Counted from the stretch's first letter, positions 1 through 5,506 are shown. The stretch is DNA of 7,016 bases from Nitrospirota bacterium (GCA_015485235.1 WFTX01000249.1:1-7016); one strand, 5' to 3'. Translations and numbers: made by a program. The notes: a model not told the origin generated them from the letters alone.

Positions 1-25
1 CAGATGCTGTTATTCCTGGTCCAGG

Positions 26-391
26 GTGAAAAAGCGGGGCAGTACAATTGAGTTTACGGCAAAGATGACAGCCCCGGACACAAAGGATCACCATGACTGG
101 GGCTATACGGTGAGGAAGGATGGCATAACCGTTTCCGTAAGGGTGGAAGACGCCCGTGACAAGGAGATATATTCAGGGTTTATCCCCCCTTTCTTGAAGG
201 ATTGGGAAGAAAAGGGATGGGAGGTGGTAGAGAAGGAAGGCCAACGGGAGGACGGAGTCATCTGGCGGTGTGCAATGTGCAAATGGCTCTACAGGGAGGA
301 CAAAGAGGAGGTGCCCTTTGAGCAATTACCTGATGACTGGCGATGCCCTGTTTGTAATGCCTCAAAGGGCGAGTTTGAGAGAATAGGGTGA
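26..391 (+). CDS. Rubredoxin-domain protein with a novel N-terminal domain
   Basis: From the GTG at 26 this gives 121 residues. The C-terminal third is a rubredoxin-type iron site: CAMC (Cys82, Cys85) and CPVC (Cys107, Cys110), with the family signature LPDDWRCPVC. The loop between the two pairs is shorter than in classical rubredoxin, closer to the rubredoxin tail of rubrerythrins. Such domains bind one Fe through four cysteines and carry single electrons in the cytoplasm. Residues 1-75 form a mixed alpha/beta-looking segment that I do not recognise. The start is uncertain: the frame is open to the window edge, there is no good ribosome site before the GTG, and ATG 65 is an alternative. The GTG overlaps a TGA in another frame (GTGA), which would fit coupling to an upstream gene. 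It precedes superoxide reductase, so an electron-donor role is plausible but inferred. Confidence 0.75.
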   Translation: MKKRGSTIEFTAKMTAPDTKDHHDWGYTVRKDGITVSVRVEDARDKEIYSGFIPPFLKDWEEKGWEVVEKEGQREDGVIWRCAMCKWLYREDKEEVPFEQLPDDWRCPVCNASKGEFERIG

Positions 392-406
392 TAATAGTGT
401 TGAATG

Positions 407-435
407 TTGAGTTATGAGTAACTAAACACTAATAA
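407..435 (+). promoter_or_regulatory. Candidate sigma70-like promoter before superoxide reductase
   Basis: TTGAGT (407-412) and TAATAA (430-435) are separated by 17 bases in an AT-rich spacer, followed by the AAGGAGGT ribosome site (456-463). The -10 match is only partial, so this is a weak candidate. It could allow the superoxide reductase genes to be transcribed separately from the upstream rubredoxin-domain gene. Confidence 0.27.
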
Positions 436-469
436 CGCAAAACTAAAAACTAACCAAGGAGGTGTAACA

Positions 470-844
470 ATGTCTGAAAAAAGTCTATTTTGTGGTATCA
501 ACAGGCCGGCCGATCCGGCCAATATGACGGACCTTGAGAAGAAGCATACACCCGTGATCGAATGCCCTGATACGGTCAAGTCGGGTGAACCCTTCCAGGT
601 CAGGATCAATATCGGCTCCATGCCCCATGTGATGGAGGAAGGTCACCACATCCAGTGGATAGAGGTATACTTCGGACAGAACTTTAATGCCAGGGTGGAC
701 TTCACACCTTCATTCACACGCCCGGAGATTACGCTTACCTTCGTGAAGGGTGGAAAGCACAGGACCTCAACATTGAGGGTCATCGAGAGGTGCAATCTCC
801 ACGGCCAGTGGGAAGCTACTAAGGAGATTACAGTGACTGAATAG
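470..844 (+). CDS. Superoxide reductase, neelaredoxin type (1Fe-SOR)
   Basis: This 124-residue protein reduces superoxide to hydrogen peroxide without making oxygen, at a mononuclear Fe bound by four His and one Cys. The expected ligands are all visible: His26 in KKHTPVI, His53 and His59 in MPHVMEEGHH, and Cys108 and His111 in ERCNLHG. The 6- and 3-residue spacings match Pyrococcus neelaredoxin. There is no N-terminal desulforedoxin Fe(Cys)4 domain, so it is the one-iron class; a free-standing desulforedoxin is encoded at 2399. The flexible EKH motif of many SORs reads EKKH here, so the residue two before His26 is Lys and the Glu sits one position earlier. The start has a strong AAGGAGGT site 6 bases upstream. 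The product peroxide is the likely substrate for the next gene, the Sec-peroxiredoxin, 70 bases downstream. Confidence 0.94.
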   Translation: MSEKSLFCGINRPADPANMTDLEKKHTPVIECPDTVKSGEPFQVRINIGSMPHVMEEGHHIQWIEVYFGQNFNARVDFTPSFTRPEITLTFVKGGKHRTSTLRVIERCNLHGQWEATKEITVTE

Positions 845-914
845 AAATCCACAGTGGTCTGTACTGAGCAAACCCTTTCAGGGCTGAGATATCCTAAAAA
901 GGAGGTAAGGAAAC

Positions 915-1532
915 ATGGAATTTGAAGAGTATTGTTGTGGACTGAGGGTAGGACAGAAGGTTCCGGACTTTGAACTGGACACCTTCGAGCCGACAAAGGG
1001 AGATTTCGGAAAGTTTTCCCTGAAGAAAGCAAAGAAGGCCGGGAAGTGGACCATTCTCTTCTTCTATCCGGCCGATTTCACCTTTGTCTGAGCAACGGAG
1101 TTTGCTGCTCTGGCAGAGCAGTACGACAGGTTCAAAAAAATGGGAGCCGAGGTGGTCACGGTCAGCACCGACACGCAGTTCGTTCATCTTGCATGGCAGA
1201 GAGATGAGAAGCTTCTCGAGAAGGTCAAGTACCCCATGGGGGCCGACCCTACCGGCAATGTCTCCAGCATGTTCGGGGTATATGACGAAGAGACGGGGCT
1301 TGCATTGAGGGGCACCTTCATAATCAGCCCTGACGGGACGATTATGAACTCTGAAGTCAATTATTACAACATGGGCCGGAACATTGATGAACTCATGAGA
1401 AAGTTCAAGGCGAACCTTCACCTCTCGAAACATGCCGACGAGGGCTGTCCTGCCCAGTGGAATGACAAGGGAGACAAGACACTGAAACCATCGGCTGATC
1501 TCGTAGGCAAGGTCTACGAGGCATTGCAGTAG
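915..1532 (+). CDS. Selenocysteine-containing peroxiredoxin (AhpC/Prx1-like, 2-Cys), UGA-59 read as Sec
   Basis: This frame encodes 205 residues if the UGA at 1089-1091 is read as selenocysteine. The codon falls exactly on the peroxidatic position: the family motif PxxxTxxC reads PADFTFVU (Pro52, Thr56, Sec59). Homology continues unbroken on both sides. Before the UGA is VGQKVPDFELDTF. After it come the STDT segment, conserved Arg132 in LRGTFIISPDG, and the resolving cysteine Cys178 in EGCPAQW. The start ATG at 915 follows AAAGGAGG. The enzyme reduces hydrogen and organic peroxides; Sec normally raises reactivity towards peroxide. The residue after Sec is Ala, where Cys enzymes have Pro (VCPTE). 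A SECIS-like hairpin lies at 1103-1123. Selenocysteine peroxiredoxin is known from Eubacterium acidaminophilum (PrxU). The alternative is a Cys-to-stop mutation or base error, which I consider unlikely given the hairpin and intact frame. Naive annotation would call only the piece from ATG 1140. Confidence 0.92.
1103..1123 (+). promoter_or_regulatory. Bacterial SECIS-like hairpin inside the peroxiredoxin gene
   Basis: CTGCTCT (1105-1111) pairs perfectly with AGAGCAG (1115-1121) around a GGC loop (1112-1114). U1103-A1123 and G1104-U1122 extend the stem to 9 bp. Twenty bases separate the UGA (1089-1091) from the loop. Bacterial SECIS elements lie just after the UGA within the coding region, as a stem with a small loop carrying G at its start, recognised by SelB. 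This hairpin meets that description. It overlaps codons 63-70. Confidence 0.82.
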
Positions 1533-1544
1533 ACAACAGGGGCT

Positions 1545-1584
1545 GGGGGCAGCGTATAGGTGTTAACTGGCTATACCTGCCCCC
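1545..1584 (+). repeat. Long inverted repeat / stem-loop between peroxiredoxin and nitroreductase genes
   Basis: GGGGGCAG (1545-1552) pairs with CTGCCCCC (1577-1584), and GTATAG (1554-1559) with CTATAC (1571-1576). C1553 is a single bulge and the loop is 11 bases containing GTTAAC. This is a 14-bp stem only 12 bases after the peroxiredoxin stop. There is no T-run on either side, so it is not a classical intrinsic terminator. It may stabilise the upstream mRNA end, attenuate transcription, or be a repetitive palindrome. Confidence 0.7.
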
Positions 1585-1612
1585 CAATAGAATGATCAAT
1601 TACTGATGACTA

Positions 1613-2356
1613 ATGGCTGACAATATCGGCGACAGGTTCCAGAAAGAGACCAAATATGACCCTGAAAGGATGGGAAGGCACTCCCTTGACCGGGAGAACC
1701 GGCCCGATCAGTTCAAGAAATACAGGTCACCTGCTGCTGTTGTAAGCTTGCCCAGGGTGGATCCTGCAAAATACAGGGCAAGCCTCTTCGAGGTGCTTCT
1801 GAAGCGGCGGTCCCGACGGTCCTATGATACTGATGCAATGCTCTCTATGGACGATCTGGCCTTCCTGCTCTGGTCAACCCAGGGAGTAACGGGAAGATAC
1901 GGGGATACCCTCTTCAGAACTTCGCCGTCTGCAGGTGCGCTCTATCCAATAGAGACCTATCTGATGGTCAGAAGAGTGGAATCGCTTGAACCAGGCATCT
2001 ATCATTTCAGGGTAGACAATTTTGACCTTGAACTGTTAAGGAAAGGTGATTATTCAGGCGAGCTTGCAATGGCTGCCTTGAGTCAGTCAATGATCGCCAG
2101 GAGCATGGTAACATTTATCTGGACAGCAGTAATTCAGAGATCCCGATGGAAGTACGGACAGAGGGCTTACAGGTACATTTACCTCGATGCAGGGCATATC
2201 TGTCAGAACCTCTACCTGGGTGCCGAGGCGATCGATTACGGTTGCTGCGCCATTGGAGCCTTTTTTGATGATATGGTGAACAGTATCATCGGGGTAGACG
2301 GGACAGAAGAAACAACCCTTTACATGGCATCAATAGGAATGCCAAGGAAGCGATGA
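1613..2356 (+). CDS. SagB-type nitroreductase-family flavoprotein
   Basis: This 247-residue protein shows the SagB/ThcOx-type dehydrogenase pattern of the nitroreductase superfamily. RRSRRSY (65-71) is the usual FMN-phosphate-binding start. LLWSTQGVTG (85-94), SPSAGALYP (104-112), WKYGQRAYRY (179-188), LDAGHICQNLYLGAE (191-205) and GAFFDD (215-220) follow in family order. Members bind FMN and oxidise or reduce substrates; those in peptide clusters oxidise azolines to azoles, and others have no known substrate. No YcaO-type cyclase or precursor peptide is visible here, so an azole-peptide role is not supported. Its position among redox genes suggests a general electron-transfer or detoxification task. 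The start ATG at 1613 lacks a recognisable Shine-Dalgarno, unlike its neighbours, and lies 80 bases after peroxiredoxin beyond a strong hairpin, so low translation or coupling is possible. The next in-frame ATG is at 1670. Confidence 0.86.
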   Translation: MADNIGDRFQKETKYDPERMGRHSLDRENRPDQFKKYRSPAAVVSLPRVDPAKYRASLFEVLLKRRSRRSYDTDAMLSMDDLAFLLWSTQGVTGRYGDTLFRTSPSAGALYPIETYLMVRRVESLEPGIYHFRVDNFDLELLRKGDYSGELAMAALSQSMIARSMVTFIWTAVIQRSRWKYGQRAYRYIYLDAGHICQNLYLGAEAIDYGCCAIGAFFDDMVNSIIGVDGTEETTLYMASIGMPRKR

Positions 2357-2366
2357 GGAGGACTAT

Positions 2367-2393
2367 ATGGAAAGAAGTTTTGAAAGGAGGTGA
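2367..2393 (+). CDS. Possible 8-codon leader peptide (MERSFERR)
   Basis: An ATG at 2367, preceded by a good GAGGAGG (2354-2360), opens an 8-codon frame. Its TGA (2391-2393) lies directly against the AAAGGAGG ribosome site of the desulforedoxin gene, 5 bases before that gene's ATG. This arrangement would let ribosomes terminate and reinitiate on the desulforedoxin. It may equally be chance, because the GAGGAGG overlaps the nitroreductase stop codon. Confidence 0.25.
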   Translation: MERSFERR

Positions 2394-2398
2394 TCTGA

Positions 2399-2527
2399 AT
2401 GCCGGTAAAAAAGGAAGGCGAGAAGTACAGGTGTAACGTCTGCGGTAATGAAGTCGTGGTAACCAAGGCTGGTGGTGGAGAACTGGTCTGCTGCGGCCAG
2501 CCCATGGAGCTTATAGGGCAGGAGTAA
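2399..2527 (+). CDS. Desulforedoxin (Dx) small iron protein
   Basis: This 42-residue gene is easily missed because of its length. It reads as a free-standing desulforedoxin: Cys12-x2-Cys15 (RCNVCGN) and the adjacent pair Cys31-Cys32 in GGGELVCCGQPM. The Cys15-to-Cys31 spacing equals that of Desulfovibrio gigas desulforedoxin and of the N-terminal domain of two-iron desulfoferrodoxins. Dx proteins dimerise and each chain binds one Fe by four cysteines as an electron carrier. The ribosome site AAAGGAGG (2383-2390) is 8 bases before the ATG, among the best in the window. Because the local superoxide reductase lacks this domain, the gene may supply it in trans; this is inference. It follows the nitroreductase by 42 bases and precedes rubrerythrin. 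Confidence 0.9.
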   Translation: MPVKKEGEKYRCNVCGNEVVVTKAGGGELVCCGQPMELIGQE

Positions 2528-2531
2528 AAGA

Positions 2532-2555
2532 GGTTAAGGTTAAGGTTAAGGTTAA
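2532..2555 (+). repeat. (GGTTAA)x4 tandem hexamer
   Basis: Four perfect copies of GGTTAA lie five bases after the desulforedoxin stop, followed by an A-rich run (2557-2562). The rest of the 2528-2634 spacer is AT-rich, with CCAATAAC twice (2585-2592 and 2615-2622). I see no convincing promoter there. Short perfect hexamers can vary in copy number by slippage, and this one sits upstream of rubrerythrin. Confidence 0.85.
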
Positions 2556-2634
2556 GAAAAAACGTGTAGCGTATAGGTAAGTAACCAATAACCAGTACTT
2601 CAATACGCCAGTATACCAATAACAATCTTTATTC

Positions 2635-2642
2635 AGGAGGTG
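2635..2642 (+). promoter_or_regulatory. Ribosome binding site fixing the rubrerythrin start
   Basis: AGGAGGTG ends 6 bases before ATG 2649. The in-frame GTG at 2640 lies inside this site and so cannot be the start. Confidence 0.85.
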
Positions 2643-2648
2643 TGTATA

Positions 2649-3143
2649 ATGTCCAAAACTGAGAAGAATCTTCAGGATGCCTTTGCCGGAGAATCACAGG
2701 CAAACAGGAAGTACCTTGCCTTTGCAAAAAAGGCTGAAGCCGACGGCTATTCACAGGTAGCAAAACTCTTCAGGGCAGCAGCCGAGGCAGAGACCATCCA
2801 TGCCCATAATCATCTCCGGGAACTGGGAGGGATCAAGAGCACAAGGGAAAATCTTGAGGAGGCGATCAATGGCGAATCATATGAGTTTCAGAAGATGTAT
2901 CCCCAGATGATCGAGGATGCCAAGTCCGAAGGCAATGAGGGTGCCCTCAGGAGCTTCAACTTTGCCAATGAGGTGGAGAAGATCCACGCAGACCTCTACA
3001 GGAAGGCCCTTGAAAATCTGGGCAATAATGAGGATGTTGACTACTACGTCTGCCAGATATGCGGCAACACAGTGGAGGGTGAGGCACCTGAGACCTGCCC
3101 TGTCTGCGGCGCCAAGAAGGAGATGTTCAGCAGGATTGACTAG
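2649..3143 (+). CDS. rbr: Rubrerythrin
   Basis: This 164-residue cytoplasmic protein has a ferritin-like di-iron four-helix domain followed by a rubredoxin-like tail. Expected di-iron ligands are visible: Glu15 (AGESQA), Glu48 and His51 (ETIH), Glu76 and Glu79 (GESYE), Glu110 and His113 (EVEKIH). The tail binds Fe through Cys135/Cys138 (CQIC) and Cys150/Cys153 (CPVC). Rubrerythrins act as NADH-driven hydrogen peroxide reductases in anaerobes, taking electrons from rubredoxin or flavoprotein reductases. The start is ATG 2649, set by AGGAGGTG at 2635. It is a second peroxide-removing enzyme in this cluster besides the Sec-peroxiredoxin, and the flavoprotein gene that follows could feed it (inference). 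Confidence 0.96.
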   Translation: MSKTEKNLQDAFAGESQANRKYLAFAKKAEADGYSQVAKLFRAAAEAETIHAHNHLRELGGIKSTRENLEEAINGESYEFQKMYPQMIEDAKSEGNEGALRSFNFANEVEKIHADLYRKALENLGNNEDVDYYVCQICGNTVEGEAPETCPVCGAKKEMFSRID

Positions 3144-3208
3144 ATCGCCTTTCCCTTTGGATTGTCATCTCGGAGGGGCGCCTGGAAGCGGCAGATCTCT
3201 TTCAATCT

Positions 3209-3237
3209 GGTGAAACTGTCACGAATGGGAGTTCACC
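3209..3237 (+). terminator. Weak stem-loop in the rubrerythrin-flavoprotein spacer
   Basis: GGTGAA (3209-3214) pairs with TTCACC (3232-3237), with one further C-G pair after a bulged A, a 14-base loop and then only TTTAAT. It could be a weak terminator or leader hairpin 22 bases before the next start. The remaining spacer (3144-3208) shows nothing I can name. Confidence 0.25.
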
Positions 3238-3248
3238 TTTAATATGAC

Positions 3249-3254
3249 AAGGAG
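3249..3254 (+). promoter_or_regulatory. Ribosome binding site fixing the flavoprotein start
   Basis: AAGGAG is 5 bases before ATG 3260. The in-frame GTG at 3254 overlaps the site, so ATG 3260 is the better start. Confidence 0.75.
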
Positions 3255-3259
3255 TGACA

Positions 3260-3829
3260 ATGAAGGTAGTAGCATTACTTGGAAGTCCGAGAGTGGCCGG
3301 GAATACGGAACTGCTCCTGAACGAGGCAATCAGGGCTGCAGAGGAAGGGGGTCACCAGGTGATCCTCTTCCGCCCATCGGCCATGAATATATCCCCCTGT
3401 CTGAACTGTGGCTGCTGTGATGAGACAGGGAAATGTGTCATAGATGATGAGATGAACGATGTCTACAAGGCTATCCGTGATACTGACAGGGTCATACTCG
3501 CCTCTCCCATATTCTTTTTCAGCCTCTCCGCTCAGATAAAGACGATTATCGACAGATGCCAGTCCTTCTGGTGCGAAAAGTACCTTCTGAAAAAGCCCAT
3601 AGAGCCCGGTCCTTACGGGAGGAAGGGGCTTCTCCTGATGGTCGGTGGCATGAAGAGACAGGTGGGATTCGACTGTGGCGGAGCTACGGCTACGGCCTTT
3701 TTCAGGACGATAAACGTCCCCGAGCACGAGACCCTTTATTTCAAGGAGATTGACGCCCAGGGTGCCATCAAAGGGCATCCCACCGCCCTCAGTGAGGCTT
3801 ATGAGGCAGGAAAAAGGCTCGTTAGATAG
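3260..3829 (+). CDS. Iron-sulfur flavoprotein-like NAD(P)H-dependent oxidoreductase
   Basis: This 189-residue protein has a flavodoxin-like fold. The phosphate-binding loop LLGSPRVAGNT (6-16) and ASPIFFFSLSAQIKTIIDR (81-99) are typical of the NADPH-dependent FMN reductase/WrbA family. A compact cysteine set, Cys47-x2-Cys50-x2-Cys53-x5-Cys59, matches the C-x2-C-x2-C-x4-7-C motif of archaeal iron-sulfur flavoproteins, which bind FMN and a 4Fe-4S cluster. An extra Cys52 sits in the motif. ISF-type proteins can reduce oxygen and peroxide or pass electrons to ferredoxin-like partners. Its place directly after rubrerythrin suggests a role in electron supply for peroxide reduction, but no partner is proven. 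A related gene starts at 6639. Confidence 0.85.
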   Translation: MKVVALLGSPRVAGNTELLLNEAIRAAEEGGHQVILFRPSAMNISPCLNCGCCDETGKCVIDDEMNDVYKAIRDTDRVILASPIFFFSLSAQIKTIIDRCQSFWCEKYLLKKPIEPGPYGRKGLLLMVGGMKRQVGFDCGGATATAFFRTINVPEHETLYFKEIDAQGAIKGHPTALSEAYEAGKRLVR

Positions 3830-3893
3830 GATAAAATATAAAGTAACAAAAGACAAGTAGCGGAAACACTGACACGAAAGGAACCTTTATCAT

Positions 3894-4154
3894 ATGAGTG
3901 AAAAAAAGATCGTACTTTTTGCCCTGAGCAGCTGCCCGGCATGCAAGAAGACCAAGAAACTGCTCCAGAAACTCGGAGTTGAAGCACTGACAATAGATCT
4001 GGATACGATTGACCGGGAATCCAGGGACAAACTCCTTCAGGAGGTCCGCCGTTTCAACCCGAGAGAGACATTTCCGACCCTTGTAATCAATGGTGGGGAG
4101 AAGGTAATAGTCGGCTTTTCTGATAATGAGATAAGAGAAGCCCTCAGATCCTAA
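3894..4154 (+). CDS. Glutaredoxin-like thiol-disulfide protein (CPAC)
   Basis: This 86-residue thioredoxin-fold protein has a redox motif SCPACKK near the N terminus (Cys14, Cys17) and the cis-proline segment TFPTLVI (Pro61), followed by VGF and a terminal helix. Length and layout fit a glutaredoxin-like or NrdH-like protein; CPAC differs from the classical glutaredoxin CPYC. Such proteins reduce disulfides using glutathione, thioredoxin reductase or other low-molecular thiols. Here it could recycle the disulfide or selenosulfide form of the peroxiredoxin, or handle persulfides made by the next gene's rhodanese domains; both are inference. The ribosome site is modest (AAAGGA at 3877, 11 bases before ATG). 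It lies 64 bases after the flavoprotein in an AT-rich spacer. Confidence 0.88.
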   Translation: MSEKKIVLFALSSCPACKKTKKLLQKLGVEALTIDLDTIDRESRDKLLQEVRRFNPRETFPTLVINGGEKVIVGFSDNEIREALRS

Positions 4155-4196
4155 CTATTTTTTCCCCTGACTATCTTCTTTCTATCAGGAGGAACA

Positions 4197-5450
4197 ATGA
4201 GGCATAAGGCATTAACTTTTATTTCCACATTCCTGTTCACCCTTCTTCTCTTTGCCGTTGCCTTTTCCGAAGTAATAACAGGCGTGGTAGATGTGCATTC
4301 AAAAAGGGCCGGAATGTTCGCCCTTAAAACGGACAAAGGGGTGGAGATAGTATCATACTCGGAAGGGACGAAGTTTCTGAACCTGACAGATGAGACAGCA
4401 ATAGAAAGGGACATGCTCATTACTGTCGAAGGCAGAAGGGATCAAGTCATCTTTCTTGCAGATTTTATAACAGCAAGACCTGTATTCCACAGAAAGAACA
4501 TAACACCATTGTCAGATGATGAGTTAAAGAAAGAACTTGATAAGGGAACCCTCCTCGTAGACATCAGGCCTGAACAGAAGTTCATGGAAGGCCATATACC
4601 GGGAGCTGTCCATTTCAAGGAGTTCTCAGGTAAAGGCACCAGTGAAGGTTTTATCTTCTACTGCAGTTCTGAAAGATGTGACAGCAAGGAAGAAACATCC
4701 TTTCTCAACAAGTTCTCAGACAAAAACATCTTTTTTTATCAGGAAGGCATAAAGGGATGGATAGAGAGCAAAAACCCTCTTGAAATATCACCGGTTGAAT
4801 TGAAGAGGAAAATCCAGTTGGGTGATCCAGTGGTTATAGTGGACATCCGTGACAGAGAAGAGACAAAAGGAGGTTTTATCCCCGGTGCCGTGAATATTCC
4901 TGCAGGCATAGTTGAGTATGCGGGTTACAGGTTCCCCACATACAAGGAGGCCACCATAGTCGTTTACGGTAACGATGATAATGATCTGCGTGCAGTCCAG
5001 GCCGCCAGCACAATAGCCTTCTGGAGATACCCACATACAATGATACTCAAAGGAGGGTTCAAGGCTTACACAAGCAATGGATTTGAAATACAAAAGGGAG
5101 ATATTTCCACGGAGATAAAATACAAGAGGATTTATCCGAGTAATACTGTTCCTCTTGAGAGATTCAGGAAATATCTTGGTGACAACCCGGGTGATCTCCT
5201 CATTATAGATGTTCGTGACCAGGATGAGTATGAGAAAGGGCACTTTCCAGGGGCAGTGAATTTTCCCCTGGACCAGCTTCCTTTCAGGCTCGATGAGATC
5301 GACAGGAAAAAGGAGATTATCACCCACTGCGTAAGCGGCATACGCGCAAAAATAGGCTATTACATCCTTCTCAAAGCCGGATATAGAGTCAAGTGCCTTC
5401 TTGCCAGTGTGGGGTTTGACGATTCAGGTGTATATACGATCAGTGATTAG
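4197..5450 (+). CDS. Exported triple-rhodanese-domain protein
   Basis: This 417-residue protein begins with a signal peptide: basic MRHK, a hydrophobic stretch to about residue 23 and a likely cut near AFS/EV, with no lipobox, so it is probably periplasmic or anchored. Residues 25-95 form a beta-rich segment of unknown role. Three rhodanese domains follow. Domain 1 (about 103-196) has LLVDIRPEQKF and HIPGAVHF, with Cys156 in FYCSSERC. Domain 2 (about 198-300) has VIVDIRDREE and FIPGAVNIP, but its loop reads VVYGNDDND with Gly258 where the cysteine should be. Domain 3 (about 317-415) has LIIDVRDQDEY and HFPGAVNFP, with Cys378 in THCVSGIRA. Cysteine-bearing rhodaneses carry sulfane sulfur as a persulfide; the middle domain looks catalytically dead. 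AGGAGG at 4187-4192 is part of a small inverted repeat. It is the last + strand gene of the cluster. Confidence 0.9.
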   Translation: MRHKALTFISTFLFTLLLFAVAFSEVITGVVDVHSKRAGMFALKTDKGVEIVSYSEGTKFLNLTDETAIERDMLITVEGRRDQVIFLADFITARPVFHRKNITPLSDDELKKELDKGTLLVDIRPEQKFMEGHIPGAVHFKEFSGKGTSEGFIFYCSSERCDSKEETSFLNKFSDKNIFFYQEGIKGWIESKNPLEISPVELKRKIQLGDPVVIVDIRDREETKGGFIPGAVNIPAGIVEYAGYRFPTYKEATIVVYGNDDNDLRAVQAASTIAFWRYPHTMILKGGFKAYTSNGFEIQKGDISTEIKYKRIYPSNTVPLERFRKYLGDNPGDLLIIDVRDQDEYEKGHFPGAVNFPLDQLPFRLDEIDRKKEIITHCVSGIRAKIGYYILLKAGYRVKCLLASVGFDDSGVYTISD

Positions 5451-5506
5451 CCCCTTCAAACTGTCAATCATTGATTTCAGCTGTTTTTTCAGAAGGCATC
5501 CCTGCG

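Noticed and set aside
1..29. Tail of an upstream gene ending DAVIPGPG then TGA
   Set aside because: Only eight codons are visible; the GTGA overlap with the next start is suggestive but another frame (stop at 49-51) is also open, so no call is made.
894..1433. Long - strand frame opposite the peroxiredoxin gene
   Set aside because: Antisense shadow of a clearly homologous gene; no recognisable domain or ribosome site.
1140..1532. Separate 130-aa gene starting at ATG 1140
   Set aside because: It is the C-terminal part of the peroxiredoxin; no ribosome site precedes it and the frame continues upstream through the UGA with clear homology.
915..1532. Peroxiredoxin as a pseudogene broken by a stop
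   Set aside because: The UGA is at the catalytic Cys position, the rest of the frame is intact and a SECIS-like stem follows; random decay would not choose this codon.
2354..2383. Nitroreductase stop TGA read as selenocysteine
   Set aside because: Only nine codons follow before the next stop, they show no family homology, and the TGA lies in ribosome-site-like sequence.
1551..2578. Shared 11-base AGCGTATAGGT at 1551 and 2568
   Set aside because: Several 11-base matches are expected by chance in a 7-kb window, and the flanks do not extend the similarity.
3275..3856. 193-aa - strand frame opposite the flavoprotein gene
   Set aside because: Shadow of the + strand gene, which has flavodoxin and cysteine motifs; the antisense product resembles nothing.
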